Source: Isoetes taiwanensis | Taxonomy: Eukaryota > Streptophyta > Lycopodiopsida > Isoetales > Isoetaceae | Assembly (NCBI GenBank): GCA_021234155.1 | Contig: JAJEKV010000003.1 | Span: forward strand, 15,300,386 to 15,364,385 | DNA length: 64,000 nt | Reading direction: 5' to 3' | In this document: piece after piece, positions 1 through 10,989 of the stretch | Numbering within the stretch: position 1 is the stretch's first letter | Layout of the letters: each line of letters opens with the position of its first letter | Position numbers and translations under genes: made by a program | Notes under the pieces: model-generated | What the model was told of the DNA's origin: nothing | Databases searched by the model: none | The model's input: only the letters and a program-made list of their open reading frames with translations

Positions 1-1690
1 GAGTTATAACAATGACTTGGGCTGGCAATAGACAATGGCTGGGGTTGACCATTCCATCCACCCCTCCTGTGCATACTATGCAGATAGGCTGAATCAGACT
101 CTCTAAGGATTGTTAAAAAAAAAAAAAAAAAAAGACTTTCGAAAAACTCTGTTTCGGGTATGTTCTTGCCGAGATCCATCAAATTGTTTGTCTTTTAGGG
201 TTCTTAATGTTTTTTTGGCATGAATAAGAAGGTTTCGGCATGTTTAGGTCATGATTGGAGCTTCAAATCCGACAAATAATCCATTTCTTGGCCTACTCAG
301 CTTTTTAGGGTTCTTCGCCACAGGCATTTTGCAAGAAGGAAGCCCTGGGTATGTAACTAATGATACACGTGGATTATTAATATTTATGTGCTATGCCCAT
401 GTGGGATTCGGCCCGTTGCCGCCCCACACCCCCGGATGTACCACATGGCGGGGGGAGATTCGGTGGGAGAAGTGACTAGGCTTTTGGGGGGTAGATAGGA
501 TTTTGTTTTTCAAATTTAGCACAAATCTTAAGGAATGAAAAATGGAAGTCAATATAGGGTCTTTTTCAAAAATTCTTTTTTTTCACAAGGAATCCTTTTT
601 TATGCTCTATAAGATGGGAGAATCTTTTTGCAAAAAAAGAGCATGTTGATTTTTTGCTAAAAAAAGTGTCAAATTTGATGAGGTGGCAAGTTGGTGGGGT
701 GATGTGGCAAATGGAGGGTGACATGGCATTATGATGTGATGATGTGTCAAGTAAGGTGGCAAAATGACTTTTTTCTAGTCAAAACTTTTTTTTTTTTTTT
801 TTTTTTGAAGAACTGTGTCGTCAATATATTAAAAGAATGGTAATGTTACAAAGCAAGTGAGGAGGAAGGAGGAAGGTGTAGTCAAAACTTTTTGTGAAGT
901 GGTGATCATGTGGATGATATGTGTAAAATGATGTGGATGTACATGGGGATTGATGTGGCACAATGAGGTGATGACATGTCACCTAAGGTATCAAAATGAC
1001 TCTTCTTAGGTCAACATTTTTGAAAAATAAGTATTGAGGTAGCTAACACGTGTATGATGACATGGATATGCTTAGGTGATGATGTGGATGATACTTGGCA
1101 TTCTTGAGGATGATGTGGACAATTTGGGACCCAATTTGGCGCTAGCGCACATACCATTATAACATTAATGCAATGACTTGGATAATTTGCTCTTCCATAC
1201 TTGTTCGAAGAAAATTTGCACTTTCTCTCTCTAGCCTTGCTTTTAGAGAGAGAAAATGGTCTTAGACCATGGGAATAGCCAAATTTGGTGAAATTTTTTG
1301 CTTTTTTTCAAAGGTGGTGAATGTATGATGGGTGTGTGATGTATGTGTGATGTGTTTTGACTAGAAAAAGGACTCTTTGCCAAATTTGGCTAGGAAAAAT
1401 GATGATGAGGCAAGGAAATGTGGATTATGGAGCATGTAGGGTGTTTCATGGATAGATGCCAAAATGACTTGGAACTAGCCACATACCAAAGAACCTTGAG
1501 GGGTCTTCCAAACTTCAATCTTGAGGGATCTTCCAATCTCTAAACTCAACTTGTCTTGCTTGAATCTCATCTTCCTTGTTATACTTGCATGATATCCAAT
1601 GAATGTCCTTCCCTTGGTTCTTCATCATAGGTGTCAACCTGGAGTCTTCAAAAAGGGAGTCTTCAAACTTCTAGCTCATGCACACATGTA
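1..1690 (+). repeat. Divergent copy of long repeat family A (gypsy LTR-like)
   Basis: No gene is visible here. The stretch resembles 10,990-12,590 in the same orientation. Both hold a GC-rich block (about 395-480 here, 11,735-11,830 there), then T-rich sequence, then many short phrases such as gatgtggca, and a closing part with gagtcttc-like words. A third copy lies inverted at 4,794-6,010. The long AT-rich, non-coding character and its position next to gag genes suggest LTR or untranslated sequence of a gypsy family. The exact ends are not resolved. A smaller retroposon interrupts it at 791-878. Confidence 0.5.
791..878 (-). mobile_element. Tiny 5'-truncated retroposon (LINE 3' end) with 15-bp target duplication
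   Basis: A poly-T run opens an 88-bp insert flanked by perfect direct repeats of tagtcaaaacttttt at 776-790 and 879-893. Read on the minus strand, the insert ends in a poly-A tail preceded by a word like attgacgacacagttcttc. This resembles the 3' end of the LINE at 3,293-4,793 (aagcttgacgtccttc plus poly-A). The direct repeats and terminal A-tract are the hallmarks of target-primed reverse transcription. Confidence 0.75.
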
Positions 1691-2135
1691 TTAGTCAAAT
1701 GTCAGACAAAATGTGCAAATTGTGTGCATTGCTCTTCTATGCTACCAAAATGTGGTAGCATCATGCCAAACAAGGAAGGATAGCTAGTCCCCCAGCCCCT
1801 AGTTATGCACATGAGTTCTCTAAAGTTCTTGATGGCTGCCAATGTGGAAGTATGGTTGGCAACATAGGTTTTTGCAAGAGATGAGAGCAAGGTAGTATGA
1901 TAGGCAAGCCAAATGATGTGCAAATGATCATGGAAGCATAAATTTGATGAACCTGCATGACAAGTAAATGTGTAGTTAGTAAAATGGAGTTGCCATATGG
2001 AGGTGTGATGGCAACTTGATGGATGTGTTTGGGAATGATGAGATAGAAGAGGTTTACATGGATTGAGGACAACTCTTGATCACATCTTCACACTGCGGAC
2101 TCTGGTTGTGGACAACAGGGACCGTCGACAAGGTC

Positions 2136-2830
2136 TGTGACATTCCCCTAAAATATATGCTATAAATACGTATATTTCTAGGCCACGTCACTGTACAAGT
2201 CTACTTTAGTAGCCTTGTACACCATAGTAGGTGGAAAAGGGATCATGGCTAAGTTATTCATATAACTTAGCCAACCTTAGGCATAGTGCCATTTCCATAT
2301 GGCCTCATCCTATTGGGCACCCGCTACATGGAAGCACCCCATTGGAGCCACGTGGCAGTGACATGGAACCCTCACCTATAAATGGCCAAACCCTAACCCT
2401 AGGTCATTTTTCTGGCTCCAACGGTCCTAGAACCTTGTTCGCGCTCGAAACTCCATTTCGTGAACCGTCTGGTGTGGCATAGCATAGCACAATAGCCCCC
2501 GAAGCGTGTGCGCATCAGTAGAAGTGGGAGCTACTTCGAACCTATTGAAGGCCATGGAGATGCCGAGAGCAAGAGGGAGTTCCTCAGAAACAGGACTTTG
2601 GGTTAGAATCCTTTGTAATTCATCTGGAAGTTAGGATTCCAGACGAGTTAGCATTCGTATCTCTAGTAGAGCCATTCTAGAATCCTTAGTCTAGATCTTG
2701 AATCCTAATCAATGAACCCTAACTGTAAGTTAGATGCATGTGATTAGGATTAGATATTATTCTCATTATTTATCATGTTATGTGGATATGATGTTGGTTG
2801 ATCATGTTTGCTCCTCTTGTATTGGAAAGG
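2136..2830 (+). repeat. Possible solo LTR
   Basis: The segment begins with tgtgacattcccc, a common LTR start. It has a TATA-like tataaat at 2,377-2,383 and carries no coding sequence. I could not find a matching partner or a target-site duplication, so the assignment rests on composition and these two signals. The right end is a guess. Confidence 0.3.
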
Positions 2831-3024
2831 GGGGTAGAGACCTAGTAGCCATTATTTAGATGATGCTCCTAGTTTAAACCCCTTAGTTCCTATTAGATAC
2901 GGCCTATGCATAGCAACCCACTGCTGCCATGCTATGGCAGCATGGAAGAGCAACACACATTTCTCATACTTATTCTCACACTTTGATCTGAATTTAGAGA
3001 CACAAGGAGAATCCACACTTGCAC

Positions 3025-3292
3025 ACTTTGAAGACTTGAAGAGCAAGGTGAGGACATTTGACTCAGGTCACACAAGCAAGGCATGAAGGAGAATCAAGCA
3101 AAGTTTGAAGGATTGAAGACCCCTTGAAGATTCCTTGGTATGTGATAGTATCATTTGAGTTCTTGGCATGATTGCAACCTTTGATTCTCATCCTACATCC
3201 TTCTTTGCCATGAAGAAATGCTCATGAGATCTCTAGTTCCATGCCCACACCTCATCTCCAAGTCAAATTTGGCCTTGAAGATTTTTTTCTAG
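3025..3292 (+). repeat. Gypsy gag 3'-end fragment, inverted copy of 12,510-12,720
   Basis: The segment matches the reverse complement of the last part of the minus-strand gag gene at 12,578-13,480 and its downstream sequence (shared words such as catttgactcaggtcacaca and aagcaaggc). It continues into repeat family A after the LINE insertion. It is therefore the remnant of a second gypsy element in opposite orientation, split by the LINE. Confidence 0.65.
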
Positions 3293-4793
3293 TTTTGGTG
3301 GAATACAGCTAAACTGTCCATGCCCGGTAGAATCACTGTGGCTAAATGTGTTCTTAGTAATACTCATGTCTACATGGCGTCTGCTTTACTAGCTCCGCAG
3401 TGTAAGATGGAGGAGATTGTGCGTATCGTCAGAAATTTTATTTGGGGTGGAAATGAGTTAGGAGCAGTGGTCAAGGTAGCTTGGGCGAAATGCATTAGAC
3501 CTAAGGCAGCTGGTGGTCTTGGTATGTTGGATTTTCACCTCCAAAGCAAGGTGATGATATCAAAGTTCATTTGGAGGATTTTCATTGGTAAGGATGATTC
3601 TCCGGCCCGAGGTTGTTGGTCTACCCGATTCAAAGATTGTCTCCCATTTCATAAGGCCTCCATTAAGCCCCTCCTTCCTTGGGCTTTGCTTTATCATATG
3701 CATCCGTGATCCTAATGCTTCTCCCTTTCTAAAGGGGTTGCTTGCGGCTTGGGACACCGTCGGTCTCTTTTCCATATTAATCCCGAGGCATGTCTTGATT
3801 GTCCACTCCATGCTGGTGGATTCCTTTGCAGGACACTCCAGAGAATGTGCCTCTAAGTGTGGTTGTTCATCCAAAGACACAACGACGATGGGTAGCAGCT
3901 GGTATCAATACTATTGCAGCTTGGTATGAGTCTGATCATCTCATGTCATGGGAAGCATTTAGAACAAAGTTCTTGTTGTACGATGGGACGAGTAATCTGA
4001 ATCATATTGCTTTGCATTGTTGCCACGGATTCTCGGTCCACGATTGAGGTAGTCATATGGGGTTGCCATCGGGATATCCGCCGAGGCGGTTTGTGTCTTA
4101 CGTGTATAAATTGCTTGTGCATTCTCGAAATCCCCGCCTCCATCTAATAGATGGCATCTTCAGGTCCCTCAGCCACAATGGAAAAGTGTTTGGATATGGG
4201 TATGGGATAAGCTGCTTCACCCCAAAGTAGTAGTTTTGTGGTGGCAAGTGATCCATAGATGCCTCAGAGTCAACAGGTTAGTCCATAAAATGGATAATCG
4301 GATTTCGTGAGCTCACCCCTTTATGCCAAAAAGGGTTGAGAGTATTGAGCATTGTTTTTTTTTTGTGTGAGAGGCTTGGCGGGCATGGTCTTGGTTGTTG
4401 ACCCTTTTTGGCGCGTCTCGATCTAGCCAAAAATTTTGCTTGCTATCTATCCCGATGCTTGGCCCAAACAACGGAAACGAGCTTTTCATCTCGCATGTGG
4501 TCGGCTTTTTATGGTCAATCTGAAGAGAAGGAGGTTGTTTATCTTTAAGGGCATAGATACTGCAGATGAGGTTGTTCTTCAGTGGGCGCAAGATAAAATT
4601 GTTATGGCTTACAATTGTTCTTCTCTTGATCAAGAGAAGAAAGTACTGATCTGGCATACTTACCTTCAGATTCATTCTTTTGCATAGGCATCGGTTTGTC
4701 CACTGGGGTTATAATCCTGTCTTTGCATTTATGTTGCTCTGGTTTCTAGTTGGTGAATAAAGCTTGACGTCCTTCAAAAAAAAAAAAAAAAAA
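3293..4793 (+). mobile_element. 5'-truncated LINE with poly-A tail
   Basis: This is the 3' part of a non-LTR retrotransposon. Codons at 3,320-3,709 encode the region just after the reverse-transcriptase core, recognisable by RNFIWGG and GGLGMLDFHLQSK, typical of plant L1-type ORF2 proteins. Further C-terminal coding, shifted in frame, reaches about 4,687. A 3' untranslated part with aataaa (about 4,756) and an A-tract of about 20 bases (4,775-4,793) closes it. The catalytic reverse-transcriptase core is missing, so the copy is dead. It split a family-A gypsy relic: matching sequence lies on both sides (3,025-3,292 and 4,794 onward). A clean target duplication was not visible. Confidence 0.85.
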
Positions 4794-6010
4794 ACTTCCC
4801 CTTTATATGTCATTCACATTCCACACACTTACCATACCATTGCCATATCATTAAAAGCACTAAACTCCACTTGACTTGGTCATACATGTGGTCAAAGGTC
4901 AACTTCCTCTCCCTATAAGTCAAAAGATGAGAGAGAATGCAAAAATTCCTAAGGGAAACACCCAAAGTCAAGATTTTCCTAGAAAATGCAAATATCATGC
5001 ATTTATGCCTAAATTGACCCATGATAACACCTCTAAGAGGCCAAGTAACTGTACATGTCACCCATTTTTGCCATGTCATATCATGCACGTGTCACTACAT
5101 TGAAATTCTAATTTTTGCAAAAATTCTTCAAATTACATGTTTTAATCCATAAGAGTGACACATCATCATGCCACATCATCATCAACACCTCCACATCATC
5201 ATCCACATGTCATACACATCATGTCCACCTCACCCAAAGTTTTGACTAGAAAAATACTCTAAGCCAAGTTGTTTGACACATCACCATCCTTGTTTGCCGT
5301 GTCACCATTGCTTGCCTAGTCATCATGCCCACATGCCACATCACCTTCCTTACATGCCATTTTAAAAGCCAAAATTTGAAAATGCTCATTTGCAAAAAAA
5401 GATTCCATCACCTTCTAGAGCATAAAAAAAGATTCTCCTTGCAAAAAAGAAAATCGAAAAAATCGTTCATTTTGGCCTTAAAATTTAGTTCCTTGGGAAT
5501 CGTGCCTTAGACCATATTACAAAAAATTCCTATCCCCAAAAAAAAAAAGACAAGACTCAAGGGCTTTGAGGTGAAAAAGGGATTGATTACCTTGAAGAAG
5601 GACTCGCTTGCATCTTTGGAGCTTGATTCTGCCTTCCACACTTGATATTTAGCTTGATTATTGAAAAATTCATGCAAATTACTTGATTGTATACCTATTT
5701 GATCCTATGAACAAGACTTAGAACTTGGGATTGCTATTGTTTGCCTGTGTGTACCTGATTCAAATGAAAATCCGAGCCTTGTTGTTAAAGTGATGAGTGC
5801 TCCTTATCAATCTAGTGATAGAATTATTGTGCTTGCATCATTATCCCTTTGCATTTCATTCTAAAGGATAGAGCAGTTCTAGCATGGCATTTGGGCATTT
5901 AGAATTCAAGTTTCTCTTAGCCATAATATTTGCTTAATCTATCACCACGGACCTGAGCATATATTTAGGGTCATTGAAGCATAAATCCACTCTCAGCTCA
6001 CGTCATGTTC
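4794..6010 (-). repeat. Repeat family A, copy inverted relative to 10,990-12,590
   Basis: This is close to the reverse complement of 10,990-12,500. Shared landmarks include the sequence around ctccacttgacttggtcat, the block near caaatgaaaatccgagcc and the word gcatttcattc. Together with 3,025-3,292 it forms the right part of a gypsy relic on the plus strand. No gene is present. Confidence 0.65.
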
Positions 6011-6094
6011 TTTATAAAGCTTTCATACACTGCTTTAATATCACTAACCATGGCTTTTGCTTCATATCTAACCAGGACTGCTTTCCCAATACAG

Positions 6095-6633
6095 TCGTTT
6101 GGCCAAAAGGTATCTGCACCTGACCCAACACCTGACAATGGACATATCTGGAAGAAGTTAAGCCCTTAGTTAACTTCTCCTAATCAACCCTATTCATTGC
6201 AGGAAGCTTTAGCTCAAGCGAAGGTGAGTATAGATTCTTATTTCTAGTATTATTCATTTAGTTTCTAAGTTTATCCAAAGTGATGGATATAATGGATCAC
6301 ATGTCATGCTTCAGAGATAATATGAAATGTCTTAATTCGTCTTTTATATTGTAGGAAGTATGGGAGGAAAACTTGAGTGCAGCAGTAAGCCTTCAAGTTC
6401 TTGAAATTGCCGAGAAGTTCACACATGTGGCTGCAGTGCATAGCATTGCCACAGACTATGTGAAGCTTGATTGTGTTACTGCAATATTCACAGATTTCCT
6501 GAGTCGCAGTCAGCCATTGACCTTCTGGAATGCATTTGTTCCAGTCTTTAATAACCTCTTCAGCTGTCATGGAGCCACATTGATGGGTAGGGAGAATGAC
6601 CGCTTCTTGAAGCAAATAGCTTTCCATCTTTTG
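6095..6633 (+). pseudogene. SPIKE1-like (DOCK family Rho-GEF) gene fragment with nonsense codon
   Basis: Two exon-like pieces are visible. The first, 6,095-6,223, ends at a gtgagt donor and encodes NQPYSLQEALAQAK. The second, 6,355-6,633, lies between a tttatattgtag acceptor and a gtattg donor and encodes 93 open codons including KLDCVTAIFTDFLSRSQPL and RENDRFLKQIAFHLL. These match my recollection of plant SPIKE1, the DOCK-type exchange factor that activates ROP GTPases, just upstream of its RENDRFLKQ block. The first exon has an in-frame TAG after KLSP, where relatives carry a Gln, and a short stretch between the two pieces appears to be missing. No other SPIKE1 exon was seen nearby, so this is a duplicated, intron-bearing gene fragment in transposon-rich DNA. 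The family call is from memory of conserved motifs. Confidence 0.7.
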
Positions 6634-7857
6634 GTATTGTTGCAGTAGAGGTGCATGCACGTAAGTTCCATGAATCTGCATGTTATAGCTGGGATACCTT
6701 GGTGCTATACTAGCTTTGGCAGATTAATATAATCGATAGAAGGAATAAAGAGGCTACAACTGGAATTGGAGCAATAACTTTCGTGAATGAGAATGGTATG
6801 ATTTACCCTTTTGTTTGTTGCCTGTTATGTACATAGATCATGTTCTTTGCTTTAGTTGCATAGATTCACAAGCAGATTTCAACTGCTGCTCAGCCATTCG
6901 CATTGCGCATGTCAAGCAAGGTTTTAACTCTTTCGTTATTTTTTAAACCCCAGATATATTGCATGGCATTTTAAAAAGGGGATATGTTGGGCAAAGGCAT
7001 TATTACTGTCAGTAAGTCGCAACAATATCAGTTCATGTGCAATCCTGATAGTGCGTTCCCTTGGATGATCATTAAGTGCAAAGAGAGGCTGTATTTTACC
7101 AAGATGAAATGCAAAAGCATTTTGCAATGCTAGAAAAAAAATGCAGGTGCACTTCATCATCATGTGCACTTCGTCATCAGGTTTATGATTTTGCAATGCT
7201 AGAAAAAAAGTGCAGGTGTCATCATTACGTTTATCATTTATATTCATGCTCTATACTTATAATTTTGAGTTTTGGTGCCATACACTTCAACAGTTATGCA
7301 CTTTCTGCACATTAGTGTTAGAACTTACAAGACATTCTACATAACACATTTTGTTGCCAAATTGCTTTTATGTCACAGGTAATTTTGTTGTTCTTTAAAC
7401 ACAAACATTGTTTTGTATTTCAAACTTCACCATATATGGTGGTTGCAATATCAATTTGTGTAGTACCTCATCCTTATTTGATGAAGATATAGCTGGTATG
7501 GTTTGGCAAGATTTAAGCGCTACTATTTTGCAAGGATGCATTGGGTTCAAGTCCCTATTTGCTCTTTAAACATCAAATTCGAAGCTTCACCATGTACGGT
7601 GGTTGCAATCTATGGTGGTTGCAATATCAATTCCTATGGTCCTATGGTATCTCATCCTTATTTGTCAAACATATAGGTGGTATAGTTTTGACAAGAGATA
7701 GGCACTATGGTTTTGCAAGAAGCCCCACATTCTAAAGTTGCTATTCATTAAGTGTTTGTTCCATTGCACTTTTCTTATGTTTGTTCCGTTGAACTTTTCT
7801 TATGTTTAATGTCACCAATATTTTTCTACACAAGATATGTTGCCATCTCTTTGTTTC
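6634..7857. repeat. Non-coding stretch with local tandem duplications
   Basis: No convincing gene. A word of about 20 bases (ttgcaatgctagaaaaaaa) recurs at about 7,123 and 7,191 within a duplicated segment. A segment of about 130 bp containing ttcaccat, ggtggttgcaatatcaatt and ctcatccttatttg occurs twice (about 7,425-7,540 and 7,580-7,720), imperfectly. Open frames here are consistent with chance. Confidence 0.5.
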
Positions 7858-8355
7858 CCTAAGGGCCCGAAGGGCCCAAAATTTTTTTTAATACAACAAC
7901 CAACACACAACTACCATTTACATTAATTAACTTAAACCATTCCATCTAACATTTTTAAATTACAATCCCCCTGAAACCCCCTTTGGTTTGGGTGCATATT
8001 CACACGGGGGGGTTACGTAGGGCAGCGAGAGCCCCTAAGAACTTACAATACATGTACAAAATTAACACCATTAAGTACATTCCCTCAAATCTTATAGTAT
8101 TTTATAAACCTCAATATACCGTGTACAAAATCTTGTACAGGCATATCCCATAAACGAGGATCGCTATGTATGGTCCAGATCAAGGAATAAAGGGCAAATA
8201 TGCCCATCCGATATCTCTCGATGCCCGGAGTAACCCCCCGTGTGAATATGCACCCAAACCAAAGGGGGTTTCAGGGGGATTGTAATTTAAAAATGTTAGA
8301 TGGAATGGTTTAAGTTAATTAATGTTAATGGTAGTTGTGTGTTGGTTGTTGTATT
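7858..8355. mobile_element. Foldback element FB1 (long terminal inverted repeats)
   Basis: The arm at 7,890-8,016 is the reverse complement of 8,230-8,355 with only about two differences in 127 bases. A 213-bp non-coding loop lies between them. Both arms carry the word ccctttggtttgggtgcat and end in aatacaacaacc / ggttgttgtatt. Left of the arm is ccctaagggcccgaagggccc plus a T-run, also found left of the related element at 20,905-21,330. The right end abuts, and supplies two bases of, the stop codon of the gag gene on the minus strand. Confidence 0.8.
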
Positions 8356-10333
8356 AACTATCTTGTTTAGGGAATGCTAGCTGAATTGGGAGTTCCATGT
8401 TGGACTCTTGATTATTTGCATTTAATTCAAATTCTCCTGACAACAGCATCTCTTCTTCAATGAAATTTAGGGCCTCAAATTCTCCTACCTTGTTATATAA
8501 TGTTATCTTCTTTCTGCCATTGGAAATGGTGCACTCCCCTTTTGACCAGACAGGCCTAGCATCAACTGTAGAGAGCCATTTTCTTCCCAAAAGTAAGTCA
8601 TAGATGTCTGACTTGTCTTCTATTCCTTCAAAAGCAACCATAACAAAGTTAGCTGCAACAACTATACCTTCAACATCAATAGGCACGTTACTGACTATTC
8701 CAACATGATTAATTTTTGTGTTTGAGAAATATTTCAAGATCATTGGAGCTTTCTTGTCTATTTCAAGGCCACATAACCTCATGACATGATGAGGCATAAC
8801 ATTCAAAGGTGATCCTCCATCCAATAAGACCTTGGTCAAGATTTTTTTGCCCATTTTGGCAACACATGTGAAAGCTCCTGGGTCATAATCCTCCTGAGTG
8901 AGCATGTGCTCTTCATTGTGGTTACTCAGAGCAAATTCATCTTCTTTGGTCAAATTGAGCACTTTTTTCCTGTAAGATGGAGCTATCTTGAGTAGGGTTA
9001 GCAAGTCAACACAGATTTTAGAGTTTTTTAACAAATACTCAAAATCCTCACTATCTTTTTCCCTTTTTAAATACTTCTGAGCAGGTGGAGGAGGTACAAC
9101 CATAATTTGCTCAACTTCCTTGTGTTTCACAGCATCAACTTCATCGCTGGCACATGCTGGCTCTTTTTCCTTTGCATTATTCATTCTTCTAGGCGCTGCC
9201 ATTATTTCCTCCTGTTCTTCAATTTCCTGCACAAATCTAATGGAAGCATTTTGTTCATTAGGCTTAGATTTCTCCTTCCTAGCAAAATATTCTTTCACAC
9301 TACATCTATCTTCATAATGTCCCACAGCTTTACAAAAGGCACACACAGGGCACTCCTTACCAAAATGCCATCTTTTTCCACATTTTGTACAAGGCCTATA
9401 CCAACAGTAATCAGAAGAGTGAGTATCTCCGAAACAATGAACACATGGTGGATAGGTCTTCTTCTCAAACTTCAAGTTCTTTAGCTCTTGAAGTTGCTTG
9501 GTCACCTCAACTAGTGCCTCTGATACTTTGGTGATTTCAGCTCTTACATCTGTTGCAGGAGCTTCAGTATCCTCCATTTTTGTTTTTTTTTTCTTTTCCT
9601 TTTGAACAGCATAAACTGGCACAGGTCCTGGTCCCATGTATTCATAATCTGGAAAAAAAGGATCACGGGGTGTGTGCATGTCATCTGGCAAGTAGGAAAT
9701 CATATCTGCGATTTCTGTGGCCTTAGTGAAAGCCTTATGTATTGTGTCAAAGCCTTCTTGTTTTTGAATCTTTAGCAGCTTCCTGTGTATTCTTGGTCTA
9801 CTGCTTAATCCTCTGATAAAAGATGCCACAAGATGCAGGGTGTGGTTAGGAACTTGGTTGATCTGGCATTTGACAAGATAAAGATTGAACCTTTCCATAT
9901 ACTGATGTGCACTTTCACCATGTTTAATGCGAAAAGTCTGCAACTCAAACATCAAATCTTGAGGATCCAAAAGTTTACCAAAGCGTGCCAAGAATTTCTT
10001 GACCAATTCATCCCAAGAGTTAGCTCCTAAACTTATAACATACTCAAGCCAAGCTCTAACCTCATCATTCTTGAAACATTTTTTAAATTCAGAGAACTTA
10101 CAACCTTTTTTGTGCCCATACTCTTGGTAATACTCCTCAAAAGTCTTTAAAAAATTGTTAGCATTCATGCTTGGATCAAAGGTAGGAACAGGAATAGGCA
10201 TATTCAACTCAAGATAATGACAAGGCATACCTGAATTTGCTTGTATAGTCACAGTAGGTGCTGCAGTAGTGGCTTCATGATTCTCCTGTGCTTCAGCATG
10301 ATCAGATGTCTCATTAGTTCTCCTGGGGGCCAT
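8354..10333 (-). CDS. Ty3/gypsy Gag-protease polyprotein, truncated by foldback element
   Basis: 659 uninterrupted codons. Residues about 50-215 form a retrotransposon Gag domain (FEEYYQEYG, VKKFLARFGK). Three consecutive CCHC zinc knuckles follow at 297-310, 315-328 and 331-344, each with perfect C-x2-C-x4-H-x4-C spacing; they bind the element's RNA. A retropepsin-like domain has its active-site motif VLLDGGSPLNVM at about 503-514; DGGS in place of DTGS or DSGS is usual in plant gypsy proteins. Reverse transcriptase, RNase H and integrase should follow but are absent: the frame ends exactly where foldback element FB1 begins. The ATG at 10,333 follows a non-coding leader. Gag and protease look intact, but the element cannot be autonomous. 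Confidence 0.85.
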   Translation of the reverse strand: MAPRRTNETSDHAEAQENHEATTAAPTVTIQANSGMPCHYLELNMPIPVPTFDPSMNANNFLKTFEEYYQEYGHKKGCKFSEFKKCFKNDEVRAWLEYVISLGANSWDELVKKFLARFGKLLDPQDLMFELQTFRIKHGESAHQYMERFNLYLVKCQINQVPNHTLHLVASFIRGLSSRPRIHRKLLKIQKQEGFDTIHKAFTKATEIADMISYLPDDMHTPRDPFFPDYEYMGPGPVPVYAVQKEKKKKTKMEDTEAPATDVRAEITKVSEALVEVTKQLQELKNLKFEKKTYPPCVHCFGDTHSSDYCWYRPCTKCGKRWHFGKECPVCAFCKAVGHYEDRCSVKEYFARKEKSKPNEQNASIRFVQEIEEQEEIMAAPRRMNNAKEKEPACASDEVDAVKHKEVEQIMVVPPPPAQKYLKREKDSEDFEYLLKNSKICVDLLTLLKIAPSYRKKVLNLTKEDEFALSNHNEEHMLTQEDYDPGAFTCVAKMGKKILTKVLLDGGSPLNVMPHHVMRLCGLEIDKKAPMILKYFSNTKINHVGIVSNVPIDVEGIVVAANFVMVAFEGIEDKSDIYDLLLGRKWLSTVDARPVWSKGECTISNGRKKITLYNKVGEFEALNFIEEEMLLSGEFELNANNQESNMELPIQLAFPKQDS

Positions 10334-10989
10334 GAGTTCAAATTCCAGGAAAAAGATCTCGTTAGAACCTCCAAAATGTTGAAGGTGTTCCTGGCAAAAC
10401 CTTCAATCTCAGTGGTTTAGAAACTTCAGGTTGCTTAAGGCAACCACCCTGAGTGAGAAAGATCCAAGAAAAATGCTCAAAGAATTATTTAACTTAGCTA
10501 TCCCTGAAGGGTGAAAAGTTTGTCTCACAAGAAACTTGCCAAATGCAAATCAAATAGACTTTGATCATAATTTTTGCATCCATGGCTGCCTAAGGTCTAA
10601 GAGTATCCTGGGGCAAAAGTCAGAGAGGCTCTGACAAGGGTAGATGGATCAAAGAAACGTTCCTGACCAAGTCAATTTTTGGTCAATATCCCTGGCAGAG
10701 AGCTAAAATTCAAAACTCAATACTGACTCTTCCTTTTTGAGATCTGATGCCTTTGCCTATTGTAAAAATGTCTGCACTCAATGGTCCATGATGGTTTTTG
10801 CAAGTGGAGGTCTAATTTTTTGGCTTTTTTATTTTTGAGAGGCTGACTGTGATAAACTATGAGCAGAGATGCAGACGTGCTTTTTACTGGTGAAAATGAA
10901 TGCACATCTTGCTTTTTATGCAATATTCATGCAAGACATGATCATCTAATGATTTTAAGAATTCTTGTTGAGCACTATTGGGGTGGGAG
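10334..10989 (-). other. Leader region upstream of the gypsy gag gene
   Basis: No gene seen. The segment lies between the family-A repeat and the gag start on the minus strand, where the 5' untranslated leader of the element would be. No canonical TGGTATCAGAGC primer-binding site is present. A short inverted word (gaaggt / acctt) near 10,380-10,405 might mark the LTR edge, but I cannot establish it. Confidence 0.4.

Noticed and set aside
4313-5103. Minus- and plus-strand frames of 75-120 codons around the LINE 3' end
   Set aside because: Antisense shadows of LINE coding sequence or chance frames in repeat family A.
7541-7735. 64-codon open frame
   Set aside because: Lies in an imperfect tandem duplication, no conserved motif.
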